A DNA stretch of 64,000 nucleotides from Pseudomonas reactans (lineage in GTDB: Bacteria > Pseudomonadota > Gammaproteobacteria > Pseudomonadales > Pseudomonadaceae), in NCBI RefSeq assembly GCF_013385825.1, contig NZ_JACAPG010000011.1:317853-381852 (forward strand). The letters run 5' to 3'. Every line of letters starts with the position of its first letter. Positions within the stretch are counted from its first letter, which is position 1. Positions 52,440-60,402 of this stretch are shown piece by piece. The notes under the pieces were generated by a model, which was given only the letters and a program-made list of their open reading frames with translations, was not told where the DNA came from and did no database searches. A program made the position numbers and the translations under genes.

Positions 52440-54299
52440 TTAGAGTTTCACCACCTGATGCACCTGCTCCGCGCAAGCCCGTGCATCCTCGATCATTTTC
52501 CCGAACGCCTTGCTGACAATCTCATCATGGCTCAACCAACGCACCTTCTGGCTCAGGCGATAGTGATAACGCAGCCCGCCATTCTCCTGCGAACCCTGCA
52601 GATCCAAGTCATACCACGGAGAACGCACCTGGCAACCCGGGATGGTTTTTTCCATCCGCCCGCCGCTCAGGGTGATGCTGTAGTCATGGGTTTGCGGGTT
52701 GCCCAGATCTAGCTCGGCCTGCTGCCCTTGGCGGCGGTAGTTGATAAAACCATCCCAACGACCCTTGAGCGATTCATCGCTATATACGTAGTCATTCGCC
52801 AGCTTTTCCAGCGCACGCTGATCATTCATTTTGGCCGTGACGGTGTAGCCGTCATGCACCACAAAGCCGGTGGCCGGGCGAGTGATCTGGCAGTCGCTGA
52901 TCTCGTTGCCGAAGTTGGCGCAGATGTCCTGGTCGGTGGCGGTGCTGCCTTGCTGGCGGTCGGCGACACTCAGTTGCATCAGCGGCAGGCGGCTGAAGGT
53001 GATCGTGGCCTGGGTCGCGCCGTCGCCTTGTTTGTCGTAGTGCACCTGTTTGTCCAGGCGCAGGGTGGTTTCGGGGCGTTCCAGTGGGATATGTTCCTCG
53101 CGCACCTGACTCTGGGCGTCGTTGACCAGCACCCAGCGGTCCTGGATATCGGGCATGACCTGGCCGGGGGCGAACACCGGGTTGGTCGGGTCGAGCCACC
53201 ACACCTGGCCGTCCACTTCGGCGCGCACGATGGCGTGGTTCGGCGCCTGGGTGCCGGGGATCAGTAGCGACTCGACCACATCGCCCCGGCTGACCCAGGC
53301 GGTTTCGGCCTTGATGCCACTGGTCTTGAGCAAGGCGGTCAGCAGGATTGCCAGGTCCTTGCAGTCGCCATAACCGTGCAGTTCGATTTCAGCGAGGTTA
53401 AAGGGCACGTAGCCGCGCTCTGTCGCACGCCAATCACCCAGGTAGCGATAGTGATCGTTGATGTGCTGCATCAATGCCGCGACCTGTTCGGCCGGCGCCA
53501 AACCGCGCACGGCAACCACGGCAGCAGCACTTTGCGATGGCAGGTTGGCCCCGAGGATCTGGTTGTAGCGCTGAGCGAACGCCCCGAAGTACGCCTGGCG
53601 CTCCAGAGCACTGCCCACCTCGATACGCGGGATGCGCAGCAACGCGGCGTTGGAGGCCTCGTTGATGTAGTTGAGGTAGGTCGGGGCCTTTTGCACCACG
53701 TCCAGGGTCTTGCCATTCTGCGACGGCGTTACGCTGAAACCCTCGAACAGTTCGCTGCGCCACTGTATCGGTCGCTCTGCGGTAAACCGCGCCTTGAATC
53801 GGTCGCGCCGCGCCGGGCTGGCGCCGAATTTGAGCACGTAGTGAAACTGGGTCATCAAGGGTTTGGCGGCGTGGTGCTCGCGTACGGTGTAGCGAATCTG
53901 CGTGCCGACGCGCAGGTTGGGGAAGGCCAGCGAGGTCTGTTTGTTGCGGCTGAAGCCCTGGTCCGGATTGGGCGCGGTGCGGGTGTCGATCTGCGTTGCA
54001 TCCAGCGCCACTGGCTTGGCGCCGGGCTGGGTGGACTGCGCGCTGATCACTTCAAAGGTGTCGCCTTCGGAATAATCGAAGTCGATGCGCGAGAGCATTT
54101 CGCGGCCGCTCGGCTTGAGGATCGTATAGCGGTAGGTGGTGGTGCAGTCGGTACTGGCGTCGCGGTTGAAGTGGCAGTGCAACTCGGTGTCGCTGGCCAG
54201 TGGTGCTTCGGCCAGCGGTTGCAGTGCGGCAAACACGCCAGGAGCAACAAGCCCCAGGCTGATGGCAATCAGGGGGCGGTGAAACGAAAAACGGTACAT
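52440..54299 (-). CDS. Exported DUF3857/transglutaminase-like protein
   Basis: A 619-residue protein with a signal peptide (about 1-24, ending VFAAL). An N-terminal DUF3857 beta domain (about 45-220) is followed by a transglutaminase-core domain at about 255-400 whose catalytic triad is visible: Cys in YGDCKDLAILLTALLK, His in PNHAIVRAEV, Asp in VWWLDPTNPVF. The C-terminal third is a beta-rich DUF2569/3858-like part. It probably acts in the periplasm as a cysteine peptidase or amidase; no substrate is known. It stands alone between a REP pair and the alkC gene. Confidence 0.9.
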   Translation of the reverse strand: MYRFSFHRPLIAISLGLVAPGVFAALQPLAEAPLASDTELHCHFNRDASTDCTTTYRYTILKPSGREMLSRIDFDYSEGDTFEVISAQSTQPGAKPVALDATQIDTRTAPNPDQGFSRNKQTSLAFPNLRVGTQIRYTVREHHAAKPLMTQFHYVLKFGASPARRDRFKARFTAERPIQWRSELFEGFSVTPSQNGKTLDVVQKAPTYLNYINEASNAALLRIPRIEVGSALERQAYFGAFAQRYNQILGANLPSQSAAAVVAVRGLAPAEQVAALMQHINDHYRYLGDWRATERGYVPFNLAEIELHGYGDCKDLAILLTALLKTSGIKAETAWVSRGDVVESLLIPGTQAPNHAIVRAEVDGQVWWLDPTNPVFAPGQVMPDIQDRWVLVNDAQSQVREEHIPLERPETTLRLDKQVHYDKQGDGATQATITFSRLPLMQLSVADRQQGSTATDQDICANFGNEISDCQITRPATGFVVHDGYTVTAKMNDQRALEKLANDYVYSDESLKGRWDGFINYRRQGQQAELDLGNPQTHDYSITLSGGRMEKTIPGCQVRSPWYDLDLQGSQENGGLRYHYRLSQKVRWLSHDEIVSKAFGKMIEDARACAEQVHQVVKL

Positions 54300-54445
54300 G
54301 GGCGCCTCGGTGACACATTGAAACGGCTACCCAATGGGTAGCGAGAAGGCGCTGGATGATAATGGATCGCAACTGAGAAAGCCAGGATTGTTCGACAATT
54401 TATGTAGCTGAAAGGACCGTGCTAGAGCCTTTTCTTTGATTTGTG

Positions 54446-55546
54446 TCAGCTGTTTCGCAGTTCGAAGTCGGCACTGGCAAGCCTCTCGCCGTTGATCAAC
54501 ACATGGACGACATGCTTGCCGGGGTAATGCTTACGCGTAGTCAGCTCGCGGATATGTTGCTCACGTCGGATGCTGTGAAGTTCGCCAGCGCCGAGAGTAA
54601 ACGCCTTGAGCTTGAAGACCTTTGCGGCACTGTGGCCGGCGCTTTTCAAGTAGTCGATGGCGTAGTCCACCACCAGTTTCTGTGGGGTAGTGGCGGTGGA
54701 CTCCAGGCTGAACGACAGGTTGATGCGGTCGCCCAGGTTGATCACCGCCGGCGTGACCTGTAGATGGTGGATCTTCACCTCGGCCTTGGCGCCCGCACCC
54801 ATGATCGTCAGCGCGCGGGTGTTGCCTTGCTTGATCAGGCTGCGCAGGGCGTGGCGGGCGATCCACGCGGTGTGCGGGTTATCCAGGTTCCAGCCTTCGA
54901 TCAGGCTGAGCACCCATTCCGGGTGGTCCTTGGTGATGTCATTGAGGTGGTTGGCCACGGACTTGCGTACGTAGAGGCTGTTATCGGCCTTGAGGTTGTC
55001 GAGGATCGATGCGCACAGCTCGGGGTTGGCCTGCACTTCGGCCAGGCGGAATGACCAAGGCAGGCGCGGACGTGAACCTTCACTGGCCAGGCGGCGCACA
55101 TGTTCGTTGTCATCCAGCGACCAGGCTTGCATCACGGCCAGCGTGCGCGGGAAGTCGTGCAGCAGAAAGTGACGGATGGCGAATTCAGCGGAACCGAAGG
55201 TGGTGAAATATTTAAGAGCAGCCATGGAGCGCTTGAAGTCGTGCAACCCGTAACTTGCCACGAAATGCGGCAGGAACAGGCTGACAAACGCACTGTTCAG
55301 GCGCGGCGCCAGGGCATGCAGCAGCATGAGGGTCTGCGGATAATCCAGCGGGATCACCGCGTGCAGGCTTTCGCTGACCCGCGCCATGCGCTGCATCACC
55401 GACAACTCGGCCAACCCGGCCTTGGCGTGCTTGAGGAAGCCCTTGGCGTCGAACGCCGGGTACACCGCTGTCATTTCATCGGCGATGTGTTGCAGGCGTT
55501 CGACGTTGAAGATTTCCTTGAGGGCCGGGGCGCTTTGGTCGGTCAT
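54446..55546 (-). CDS. alkC: DNA glycosylase AlkC (HEAT-like repeats plus Ig-like domain)
   Basis: A 366-residue alkylbase DNA glycosylase. Residues about 1-255 are helical HEAT-like repeats (LFLPHFVASYGLHDFKRSMAAL; EGSRPRLPWSFRLAEV; VRKSVANHLNDITKDHPEWVL). The last about 100 residues form an Ig-like beta domain (AKAEVKIHHLQVTPAVINLGD to HVVHVLINGERLASADFEL). This two-part build is that of AlkC described from P. fluorescens and Bacillus, which excises 3-methyladenine and 3-methylcytosine. AlkD, the relative, lacks the Ig domain. It stands alone, 34 bases downstream of the glutamine-synthetase-like gene's stop on the same strand as that gene. Confidence 0.9.
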   Translation of the reverse strand: MTDQSAPALKEIFNVERLQHIADEMTAVYPAFDAKGFLKHAKAGLAELSVMQRMARVSESLHAVIPLDYPQTLMLLHALAPRLNSAFVSLFLPHFVASYGLHDFKRSMAALKYFTTFGSAEFAIRHFLLHDFPRTLAVMQAWSLDDNEHVRRLASEGSRPRLPWSFRLAEVQANPELCASILDNLKADNSLYVRKSVANHLNDITKDHPEWVLSLIEGWNLDNPHTAWIARHALRSLIKQGNTRALTIMGAGAKAEVKIHHLQVTPAVINLGDRINLSFSLESTATTPQKLVVDYAIDYLKSAGHSAAKVFKLKAFTLGAGELHSIRREQHIRELTTRKHYPGKHVVHVLINGERLASADFELRNS

Positions 55547-55580
55547 CGGTGATTCCGGTGGCGGTTAGAGATAGTGGCGG

Positions 55581-56927
55581 TTAGAGAAACCAGCGGTATT
55601 CCCGCGCGTTGATCTCTTGCTGGAAGGCCAGGTGGTCCTGGCGTTTGTTTTCGCAGTACACGTCGACAAATTCGGCGCCCAGCTTATCGCGCAATACCGC
55701 TTGATGCTGCATGGCGCGCACGGCGTCGAGCATGTCCAGCGGGAAGTCGGTGCCGCTGTTGCGGTCCTCGTTTAGCGGGGCGATAGGTTCGCGCTTGGCT
55801 TCCAGGCCGTGCTCCAGGCCGACAAGGATCGCCGCCAGCACCAGGTACGGGTTGGCATCGGCGCTGGCCAGCCGGTGCTCGATGCGCAGGTTGCGTGGGT
55901 CGGACTCGGGAATGCGCACGCACGCGTCACGGTCTTCAAAGCCCCAACTGGCGCGGGTGGCGGCGGTGACCGTACCGCCCAGGCGGCGGAAGGCATTGTG
56001 GTTGGGCGAGAAGATCGGCATGCAATGGGGCAACAATTCCAGGCAGCCGGCCACGGCGTGGCGCAACGGTTGCTGTTGGTGCGCTGCCAGCAGGTTATTG
56101 CCCGCGCCGTCGTACAGGCTGACATGCACATGCATGCCGCTACCCGGGTATTGCAGGTACGGCTTGGCCATGAAGCTGGCGCGGTAACCGTGCTTGAGCG
56201 CCACGCCACGGGTGCTGCGGCAGAACAGGGCGGCCCAGTCGGCGGCGCGCAGGCCATCGTCGAGGTGGCCGAAGTTGATCTCGAACTGGCCGGGGCCGAT
56301 CTCGGCAGTGATCACCGTGATATCGATGCCCTGGTCCTTGGCGGTTTGCGCCATGTCGTCGAGCACTTCGCCAAAGCGCGACAGCCGTTCGATATGCAGG
56401 TTGGGCTGGTCGTCGGGGTCATCGCTCAGTGGGTCGCGGGCGAATTGCGGCAGGCCGTTGTCGAGCTTTTTGTCGAACAGATAGAACTCCAGTTCAAACG
56501 CCACCACCGGGTGGATGCCCTTGTGTTGCAGACGCTCCAGCACCTTGGCCAGCACTTCGCGGGGTTCGAATTCGATGGGCGCTTCGGTGCCGTCCGAGGT
56601 GATCAGCATCTGGCCCAAGGGCTGCGACTCCCAGCTCACTGGCTTGAGCGTGCCAGGCACCAGGCGGCGGTTGGCATCCGGGTCGCCGTCGTTGAAGCAA
56701 TAGTCGCCAATTTTGAACAACCCGCCCTGAGCCCCGAGCAGCACGGCGTTCTGCGGTAGCTTCAGCGGGCTGCCGGCGGCGACTTTTTCCAGCATCTCGA
56801 CGGGGTAGCGTTTGCCGTAGAAGTGCCCGGGAATGTCCAGGGCGATCAGGTCGACATAACGCACGTCGGGGTGGTTCTGGCGAAAGGTCCGTACTTCGGC
56901 CAGTAACGTGGAGGCATGGCTTTTCAC
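55581..56927 (-). CDS. Glutamine-synthetase-family enzyme (gamma-glutamylamine synthetase-like)
   Basis: A 448-residue GS-fold ligase. GTG 56927 is chosen, with AGGAG eight bases upstream. The N-terminal beta-grasp part has VDLIALDIPGHFYGKRYP. Catalytic-domain marks are FELEFYLFD, AEIGPGQFEINFGH, YPGSGMHVHVSLYD, FSPNHNAFRRLGG and RNLRIEHRLASADANPYLVLAAI. This is the PuuA/PauA-like branch that joins glutamate to amines or polyamines with ATP. It follows an XRE-cupin regulator gene by 11 bases, an association seen for polyamine genes. The amine substrate is unknown. Confidence 0.9.
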   Translation of the reverse strand: MKSHASTLLAEVRTFRQNHPDVRYVDLIALDIPGHFYGKRYPVEMLEKVAAGSPLKLPQNAVLLGAQGGLFKIGDYCFNDGDPDANRRLVPGTLKPVSWESQPLGQMLITSDGTEAPIEFEPREVLAKVLERLQHKGIHPVVAFELEFYLFDKKLDNGLPQFARDPLSDDPDDQPNLHIERLSRFGEVLDDMAQTAKDQGIDITVITAEIGPGQFEINFGHLDDGLRAADWAALFCRSTRGVALKHGYRASFMAKPYLQYPGSGMHVHVSLYDGAGNNLLAAHQQQPLRHAVAGCLELLPHCMPIFSPNHNAFRRLGGTVTAATRASWGFEDRDACVRIPESDPRNLRIEHRLASADANPYLVLAAILVGLEHGLEAKREPIAPLNEDRNSGTDFPLDMLDAVRAMQHQAVLRDKLGAEFVDVYCENKRQDHLAFQQEINAREYRWFL

Positions 56928-56938
56928 GGGTGCAGCTC

Positions 56939-57496
56939 CTAGTTGTAAACCCACAACACGCGGGCGGGCAGGTCGGTCAGGTTGGCATAGCGGCAATGGG
57001 CGAAGCTGGCCAGGTGGAAACTGTCGCCTGGGCCGAGGGTGACCGAGTCGGCCTCACCCTCGACCCACAAGGTCAACTCGCCTTCCAGCACAAAACCGGC
57101 TTGTTCGGCGCGATCACTCATGGTTTGTTCACCGCTGTTGGCGCCAGGCGCCAACAGGCTGTCGAGCATCGAAAAGGCGCCGTTCATGCTCGGAGAGACG
57201 AGGATGTCGGTGATGCCATTGGCGTAGTACACCGTGCGCCGTTCATTGGGACGGGTAATCCAGTCCACAGCCTTGGGCTTGGGCTGGCTGTAGAAATAGG
57301 TGGTGGGCACGTCGAGGGCGTGACTGATGGCAGTGAGATCGGCCACGGTCGGGCGGGACAGGCCACGTTCGACCTGGGACAGGAAACCCACCGAGCGCTC
57401 GATTTTTTGCGCGAGCTGGGCGAGGGTGAGCTTCTTGTGCTTACGCAGGTCGTGGATCAGCGCGGCGAGGGCGGCAAGTTCTTCTTGGGGTGTCAT
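56939..57496 (-). CDS. XRE-family regulator with cupin domain
   Basis: A 185-residue repressor-like protein when started at ATG 57496; an ATG at 57520 would add eight residues coded entirely by the palindrome. The N-terminal HTH is LAALIHDLRKHKKLTLAQLAQKI, then SVGFLSQVERGLSRPTVADL. The C-terminal cupin (about 95-185) has GANSGEQTMSDRAEQAGFVLEGELTLWV and GPGDSFHLASFAHCRY. Such regulators (PuuR, PauR group) sense small amines or amino acids. It is the first gene of a two-gene operon with the GS-like enzyme and probably represses it and itself through the 57495-57520 palindrome. Confidence 0.9.
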   Translation of the reverse strand: MTPQEELAALAALIHDLRKHKKLTLAQLAQKIERSVGFLSQVERGLSRPTVADLTAISHALDVPTTYFYSQPKPKAVDWITRPNERRTVYYANGITDILVSPSMNGAFSMLDSLLAPGANSGEQTMSDRAEQAGFVLEGELTLWVEGEADSVTLGPGDSFHLASFAHCRYANLTDLPARVLWVYN

Positions 57497-57520
57497 GAAA
57501 TTTATTTCGATAAATTTCAT
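57495..57520. promoter_or_regulatory. Perfect palindromic operator at the XRE-cupin start
   Basis: ATGAAATTTAT (57495-57505) and ATAAATTTCAT (57510-57520) are exact reverse complements around TTCG. It touches the start of the XRE-cupin gene on the minus strand (ATG at 57494-57496) and covers the alternative start. It is a strong candidate for autoregulation. Confidence 0.72.
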
Positions 57521-57579
57521 GAAAAATTACATGTTTTATTTCACGAAGGCAATGAGATATCTGCCGCGGCTGAGTCCCC

Positions 57580-57711
57580 TGTGGCGAGGGAGTTTGCTCC
57601 CGCTGGGGCGCGAAGCGGCCCCAATTCCAACACCGTGTTCGTTCAGGCAGGTCGCGCTGACGTTTTTTGGGGCTGCTGCGCACCCCAGCGGGAGCAAGCT
57701 CCCTCGCCACA
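57580..57711. repeat. 132-bp REP pair, left flank of the RAYT
   Basis: Outer arms begin TGTGGCGAGGGAG and end CTCCCTCGCCACA, each with the palindrome GGGAGCAAGCTCCC or its variant. Inner GGGGC...GCCCC arms pair as well. It is the same length as the copy at 58280-58411 and differs from it at only a few positions. It occupies most of the 287 bases between the XRE-cupin start and the RAYT. Confidence 0.95.
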
Positions 57712-57807
57712 ATGGGGGGTGAAACATGAGGAAATTGAACTGAGCAGAAAGATGGGCGGTGACTGCTAGCTTGAATTGATCGCTTATCCATTCACAGGAG
57801 CAGTGAG

Positions 57808-58266
57808 TTGCTGCAGAAGCCCAATTCTCATCTGTTGCGTCGTGGTCGCTATTCAGAAGCAGGCCGTGCCTATTTGGTGACCGTAGTGGTTTACCAACGC
57901 CAGCCAGTATTTACCGACTTTTATCTGGGGCGGTTATTGGTGGCAGAACTCAAACAGGCCCATGACCTCGGCAGGGTTGAATCCCTCGCATGGGTCATCA
58001 TGCCGGATCATTTCCATTGGCTGTTTGAATTGCGGGATGCATCGTTGCCCCAGGTTATGCAGAGGGTGAAATCAAGGAGTACGCTGGCGATCAATCGTGC
58101 CTGTGGCACACAGGGTGCTTTTTGGCAGAGTGGGTACCATGACCGTGCAGCGCGTGCCGAAGAAGACCTTATTCCCATCGCACGCTACATCATCGGTAAC
58201 CCCTTGCGGGCGGGTTTGGTGGAGCGCATAGGCGACTACCCACTCTGGGACGCCGCCTGGTTATGA
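57808..58266 (+). CDS. REP-associated tyrosine transposase (RAYT)
   Basis: A 152-residue Y1 transposase of the TnpA-REP group (IS200-like). The start is TTG 57808 with CAGGAG seven bases upstream. The HUH motif is IMPDHFHWLFEL (H68, H70), and the helix with the likely nucleophilic tyrosine is IPIARYIIGNPLRAGLV (Y127). QGAFWQSGYHDRAAR is also typical of the group. Such proteins nick and join REP sequences as single strands. The gene lies between two 132-bp REP pairs in the same orientation. It looks intact, with no frameshift. Confidence 0.93.
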   Translation: MLQKPNSHLLRRGRYSEAGRAYLVTVVVYQRQPVFTDFYLGRLLVAELKQAHDLGRVESLAWVIMPDHFHWLFELRDASLPQVMQRVKSRSTLAINRACGTQGAFWQSGYHDRAARAEEDLIPIARYIIGNPLRAGLVERIGDYPLWDAAWL

Positions 58267-58279
58267 CGGCCCATCACCC

Positions 58280-58411
58280 TGTGGCGAGGGAGCTTGCTCC
58301 CGCTGGGGCGCGAAGCGGCCCCAACTCAAACACCGTGTTCGTACAGGCAGGTCGCGCTGACGTTTTTTGGGTCTGCTGCGCAGCCCAGCGGGAGCAAGCT
58401 CCCTCGCCACA
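58280..58411. repeat. 132-bp REP pair, right flank of the RAYT
   Basis: A near-identical direct copy of the 57580-57711 element, starting 13 bases after the RAYT stop. Arms begin TGTGGCGAGGGAGCTTGCTCCC and end with its reverse complement; the middle contains CAGGTCGCGCTGACGTTTTT as in the left copy. Confidence 0.95.
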
Positions 58412-58480
58412 GGTGGATTGAATGATCATGCGCGGCAGCGGTCCGAACCTGGGTACGCATCATTCATTGAAGGAGCACCC

Positions 58481-58789
58481 ATGAAGTCCAAATCCCTGAT
58501 CGCCTCGCTGCTGGTCGCCACCAGCCTGTCCACTGTCAGTTTTGTCGTGCAGGCCGGTGATACACCTCAGGAAACCGTGCAACCTTCCAACATCAACACC
58601 CGTGACCTGAAAGAAGGTGACCGCGCGCCCGATATTCTGATGCGCAAGGAGTCGGCGGTCAGCGACTGGAAAAAACGCGGCCTCAAGCAGCCTGAAGAAG
58701 ACAGCCAGTGGGCGCGGGTGGGCGACAAGTTCGTGTTGCTCAAGACCACCAACGGCACCATTCTTGAGATCACCCCCGTGAAGAAATGA
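58481..58789 (+). CDS. Small exported RcnB-like protein
   Basis: A 102-residue protein with a signal peptide (about 1-25, VSFVVQA). The mature part, with LKEGDRAPDILMRKESAVSDWKKRGL and WARVGDKFVLLKTTNGTILEI, resembles the RcnB family of periplasmic proteins, which in E. coli helps nickel/cobalt homeostasis. ATG 58481 has AGGAG upstream. No metal-ligand cluster is obvious, so only the fold and location are suggested. A hairpin follows, before an MFS gene on the same strand. Confidence 0.8.
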   Translation: MKSKSLIASLLVATSLSTVSFVVQAGDTPQETVQPSNINTRDLKEGDRAPDILMRKESAVSDWKKRGLKQPEEDSQWARVGDKFVLLKTTNGTILEITPVKK

Positions 58790-58816
58790 CAGTGTTGGTG
58801 TGGATTGCCCTGGGTT

Positions 58817-58848
58817 AAGGTAACCGGCTATAGAGGCCGGGTTACCTT
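58817..58848 (+). terminator. Hairpin between the RcnB-like and MFS genes
   Basis: AAGGTAACCGGC pairs with GCCGGGTTACCTT (one bulged G) around a short loop. No good U-tract follows, so it is a weak terminator or an attenuating or stabilising hairpin; it ends 18 bases before the MFS start. Confidence 0.5.
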
Positions 58849-58866
58849 ATAAAGATCGAGAGCAGG

Positions 58867-60060
58867 ATGCTTGCCACAATAAGAAACTACCCCCGCACCG
58901 TTAATCTGTTGTTGTCTGCCACGTTGCTGCTCACGTTGGCCAAGGCAATCACGTTTCCGTATCTGGTCATTTACCTCAGCCATCGCTTCGCCCTCGATAT
59001 CACCCAGGTCGGCCTGGTGATCGGCAGTTCGCTGATTGTCGGCTCGTTGCTCAGTGTGTACGGCGGCTTTCTCGTAGACCGCATCAATAGCTACCGGCTA
59101 CTGCTGGCCTTGAGCATGCTGTTTGTGCTGGGTTTCATCGGCACGGTACTGGCGCAGACTATCTGGGCGTTCTACACCTGCCTGATCCTGATCAACCTGG
59201 CTTACGCGGTGATCGATATCGCCGTCAAAGCCGGCTTTGCCAGCCTGTTGCCCGAAGGTGCCCGCAGCGAAGTGTTTTCCATCAAGTACACCCTGACCAA
59301 TATCGGCTATGCGATTGGGCCTTTTTTCGGGGCGATGATTGCCAAGCTGGATATCAGCTTGCCGTTTATTCTGTCTGCGCTCTTGGGTGTAGGGTTTTTC
59401 CTGCTGTACTGGCGCTGGGGCGACCGTAGCCTGGCCACCGTCGATGCCGCGCAAAAGCCGGTGCCGTTCCTGGCCGTCGGCCGGGTGCTTTTAAGCGATC
59501 ATCGCCTGGTCTGCTTCACCCTCGGCGGCGTGCTCAGTGCCGTGGTGTTCGGCCAGTTCACCGCGTGGCTTTCGCAATACCTGGTAACGACCACCACCGC
59601 CGATTACACCTACACCGTGGTCAGCGCCGTGCTGACCACCAATGCGGTGCTGGTGATTGCTCTGCAATACGTGATCGGGCGGCGCATTTCGCACCGTTAT
59701 CTGGGTCAATGGCTGATAGCAGGCCTGAGTATGTTCTTGCTGGGGATCATTGGTTTCGCGTTATCGACCAGCCTGTTGGCGTGGGTGCTGGCGATGGCGG
59801 TGTTCACGGTGGGGGAGATTATCGTGTTTCCGGCCGAGTACATGTTTATCGACCGGATTGCCCCGGACCACCTGCGCGGCATGTACTACGGGGCACAGAA
59901 CCTGTCCAACCTGGGCGCCGCGTTGGGGCCGGTGTTATGTGGACTGGTGCTGGCCAGCCTGCCGGCCCACTACATGTTCTACATGCTGGGGGCGTTCATC
60001 GTGGGGGGCGGGGTGTTCTATTTCATTGGGGCGTCGTTGAAGGCAAGTCATCCAGTGTGA
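58867..60060 (+). CDS. MFS transporter (MdtH-like)
   Basis: A 397-residue twelve-span major facilitator of the MdtH/YceL-like multidrug group. Segments include LLLTLAKAITFPYLVIYLSHRF, GGFLVDRINSYRLLLALSM (the A-type loop, with D-R-x-x-S in place of the usual G-R-R) and GEIIVFPAEYMFIDRIAPDHLRGMYYGAQNLSNLGAALGP. The family exports drugs or metabolites. Its 3' end overlaps by 38 bases the end of the convergent DUF1652 gene. Confidence 0.88.
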   Translation: MLATIRNYPRTVNLLLSATLLLTLAKAITFPYLVIYLSHRFALDITQVGLVIGSSLIVGSLLSVYGGFLVDRINSYRLLLALSMLFVLGFIGTVLAQTIWAFYTCLILINLAYAVIDIAVKAGFASLLPEGARSEVFSIKYTLTNIGYAIGPFFGAMIAKLDISLPFILSALLGVGFFLLYWRWGDRSLATVDAAQKPVPFLAVGRVLLSDHRLVCFTLGGVLSAVVFGQFTAWLSQYLVTTTTADYTYTVVSAVLTTNAVLVIALQYVIGRRISHRYLGQWLIAGLSMFLLGIIGFALSTSLLAWVLAMAVFTVGEIIVFPAEYMFIDRIAPDHLRGMYYGAQNLSNLGAALGPVLCGLVLASLPAHYMFYMLGAFIVGGGVFYFIGASLKASHPV

Positions 60061-60295
60061 GCTTGCCCATGGTGTTGCTCTGCAGTTCGTAGCGCAGTTC
60101 TTCCACCATCTTTTCCACTTCTTGCGGGGTCTGCAGGCGGTTGGTGCTGATCCCTGTCACCACCAGATCCACACGGCCGGTTTCGGCGTCGTAGACCTTG
60201 AGGGTCAGGGACGCGTCCCGGCACAGGGTGAATTCGCATGTCAGCGGCGACAGGCCTTCTTCGATGCAATTTCGCAGTTGAGAGAGGGTAAACAT
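60023..60295 (-). CDS. DUF1652 protein
   Basis: A 90-residue protein of DUF1652, a small Pseudomonas-restricted family of unknown role. The wording LSQLRNCIEEGLSPLTCEFTLCRDASLTLKVYD and ISTNRLQTPQEVEKMVEELRYEL is typical. ATG 60295 has AAGGAA seven bases upstream. Its last 38 bases are antisense to the end of the MFS gene. Its promoter region carries the GTGCATTTGCAC motif found upstream of the adjacent LuxR regulator gene. Confidence 0.88.
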   Translation of the reverse strand: MFTLSQLRNCIEEGLSPLTCEFTLCRDASLTLKVYDAETGRVDLVVTGISTNRLQTPQEVEKMVEELRYELQSNTMGKLTLDDLPSTTPQ

Positions 60296-60381
60296 GCGGG
60301 TTCCTTCAGGCATAAGTTCGATGCTTGAAGGTTATGGCGTGCCGCCCGCTGCAATAAGGCGAATTCGCACTAGGTGCACTA

Positions 60382-60393
60382 GTGCATTTGCAC
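60382..60393. promoter_or_regulatory. GTGCATTTGCAC motif, copy 1
   Basis: An imperfect palindrome lying nine bases past the stop of the PAS-LuxR gene (minus strand), in the 107 bases ahead of the DUF1652 gene. Overlapping GGTGCACTAGTGCA just to its left extends the palindromic character. The same 12-mer occurs, inverted, at 61971-61982, and one mismatch away at 61994-62005. Confidence 0.6.
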
Positions 60394-60402
60394 TTTCGCG
60401 GC

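Noticed and set aside
57580..58411. Repeated palindromic blocks that could be taken for a CRISPR array
   Set aside because: Only two copies, each a REP doublet of 132 bp, with a transposase gene rather than spacers between them and no cas genes in the window.
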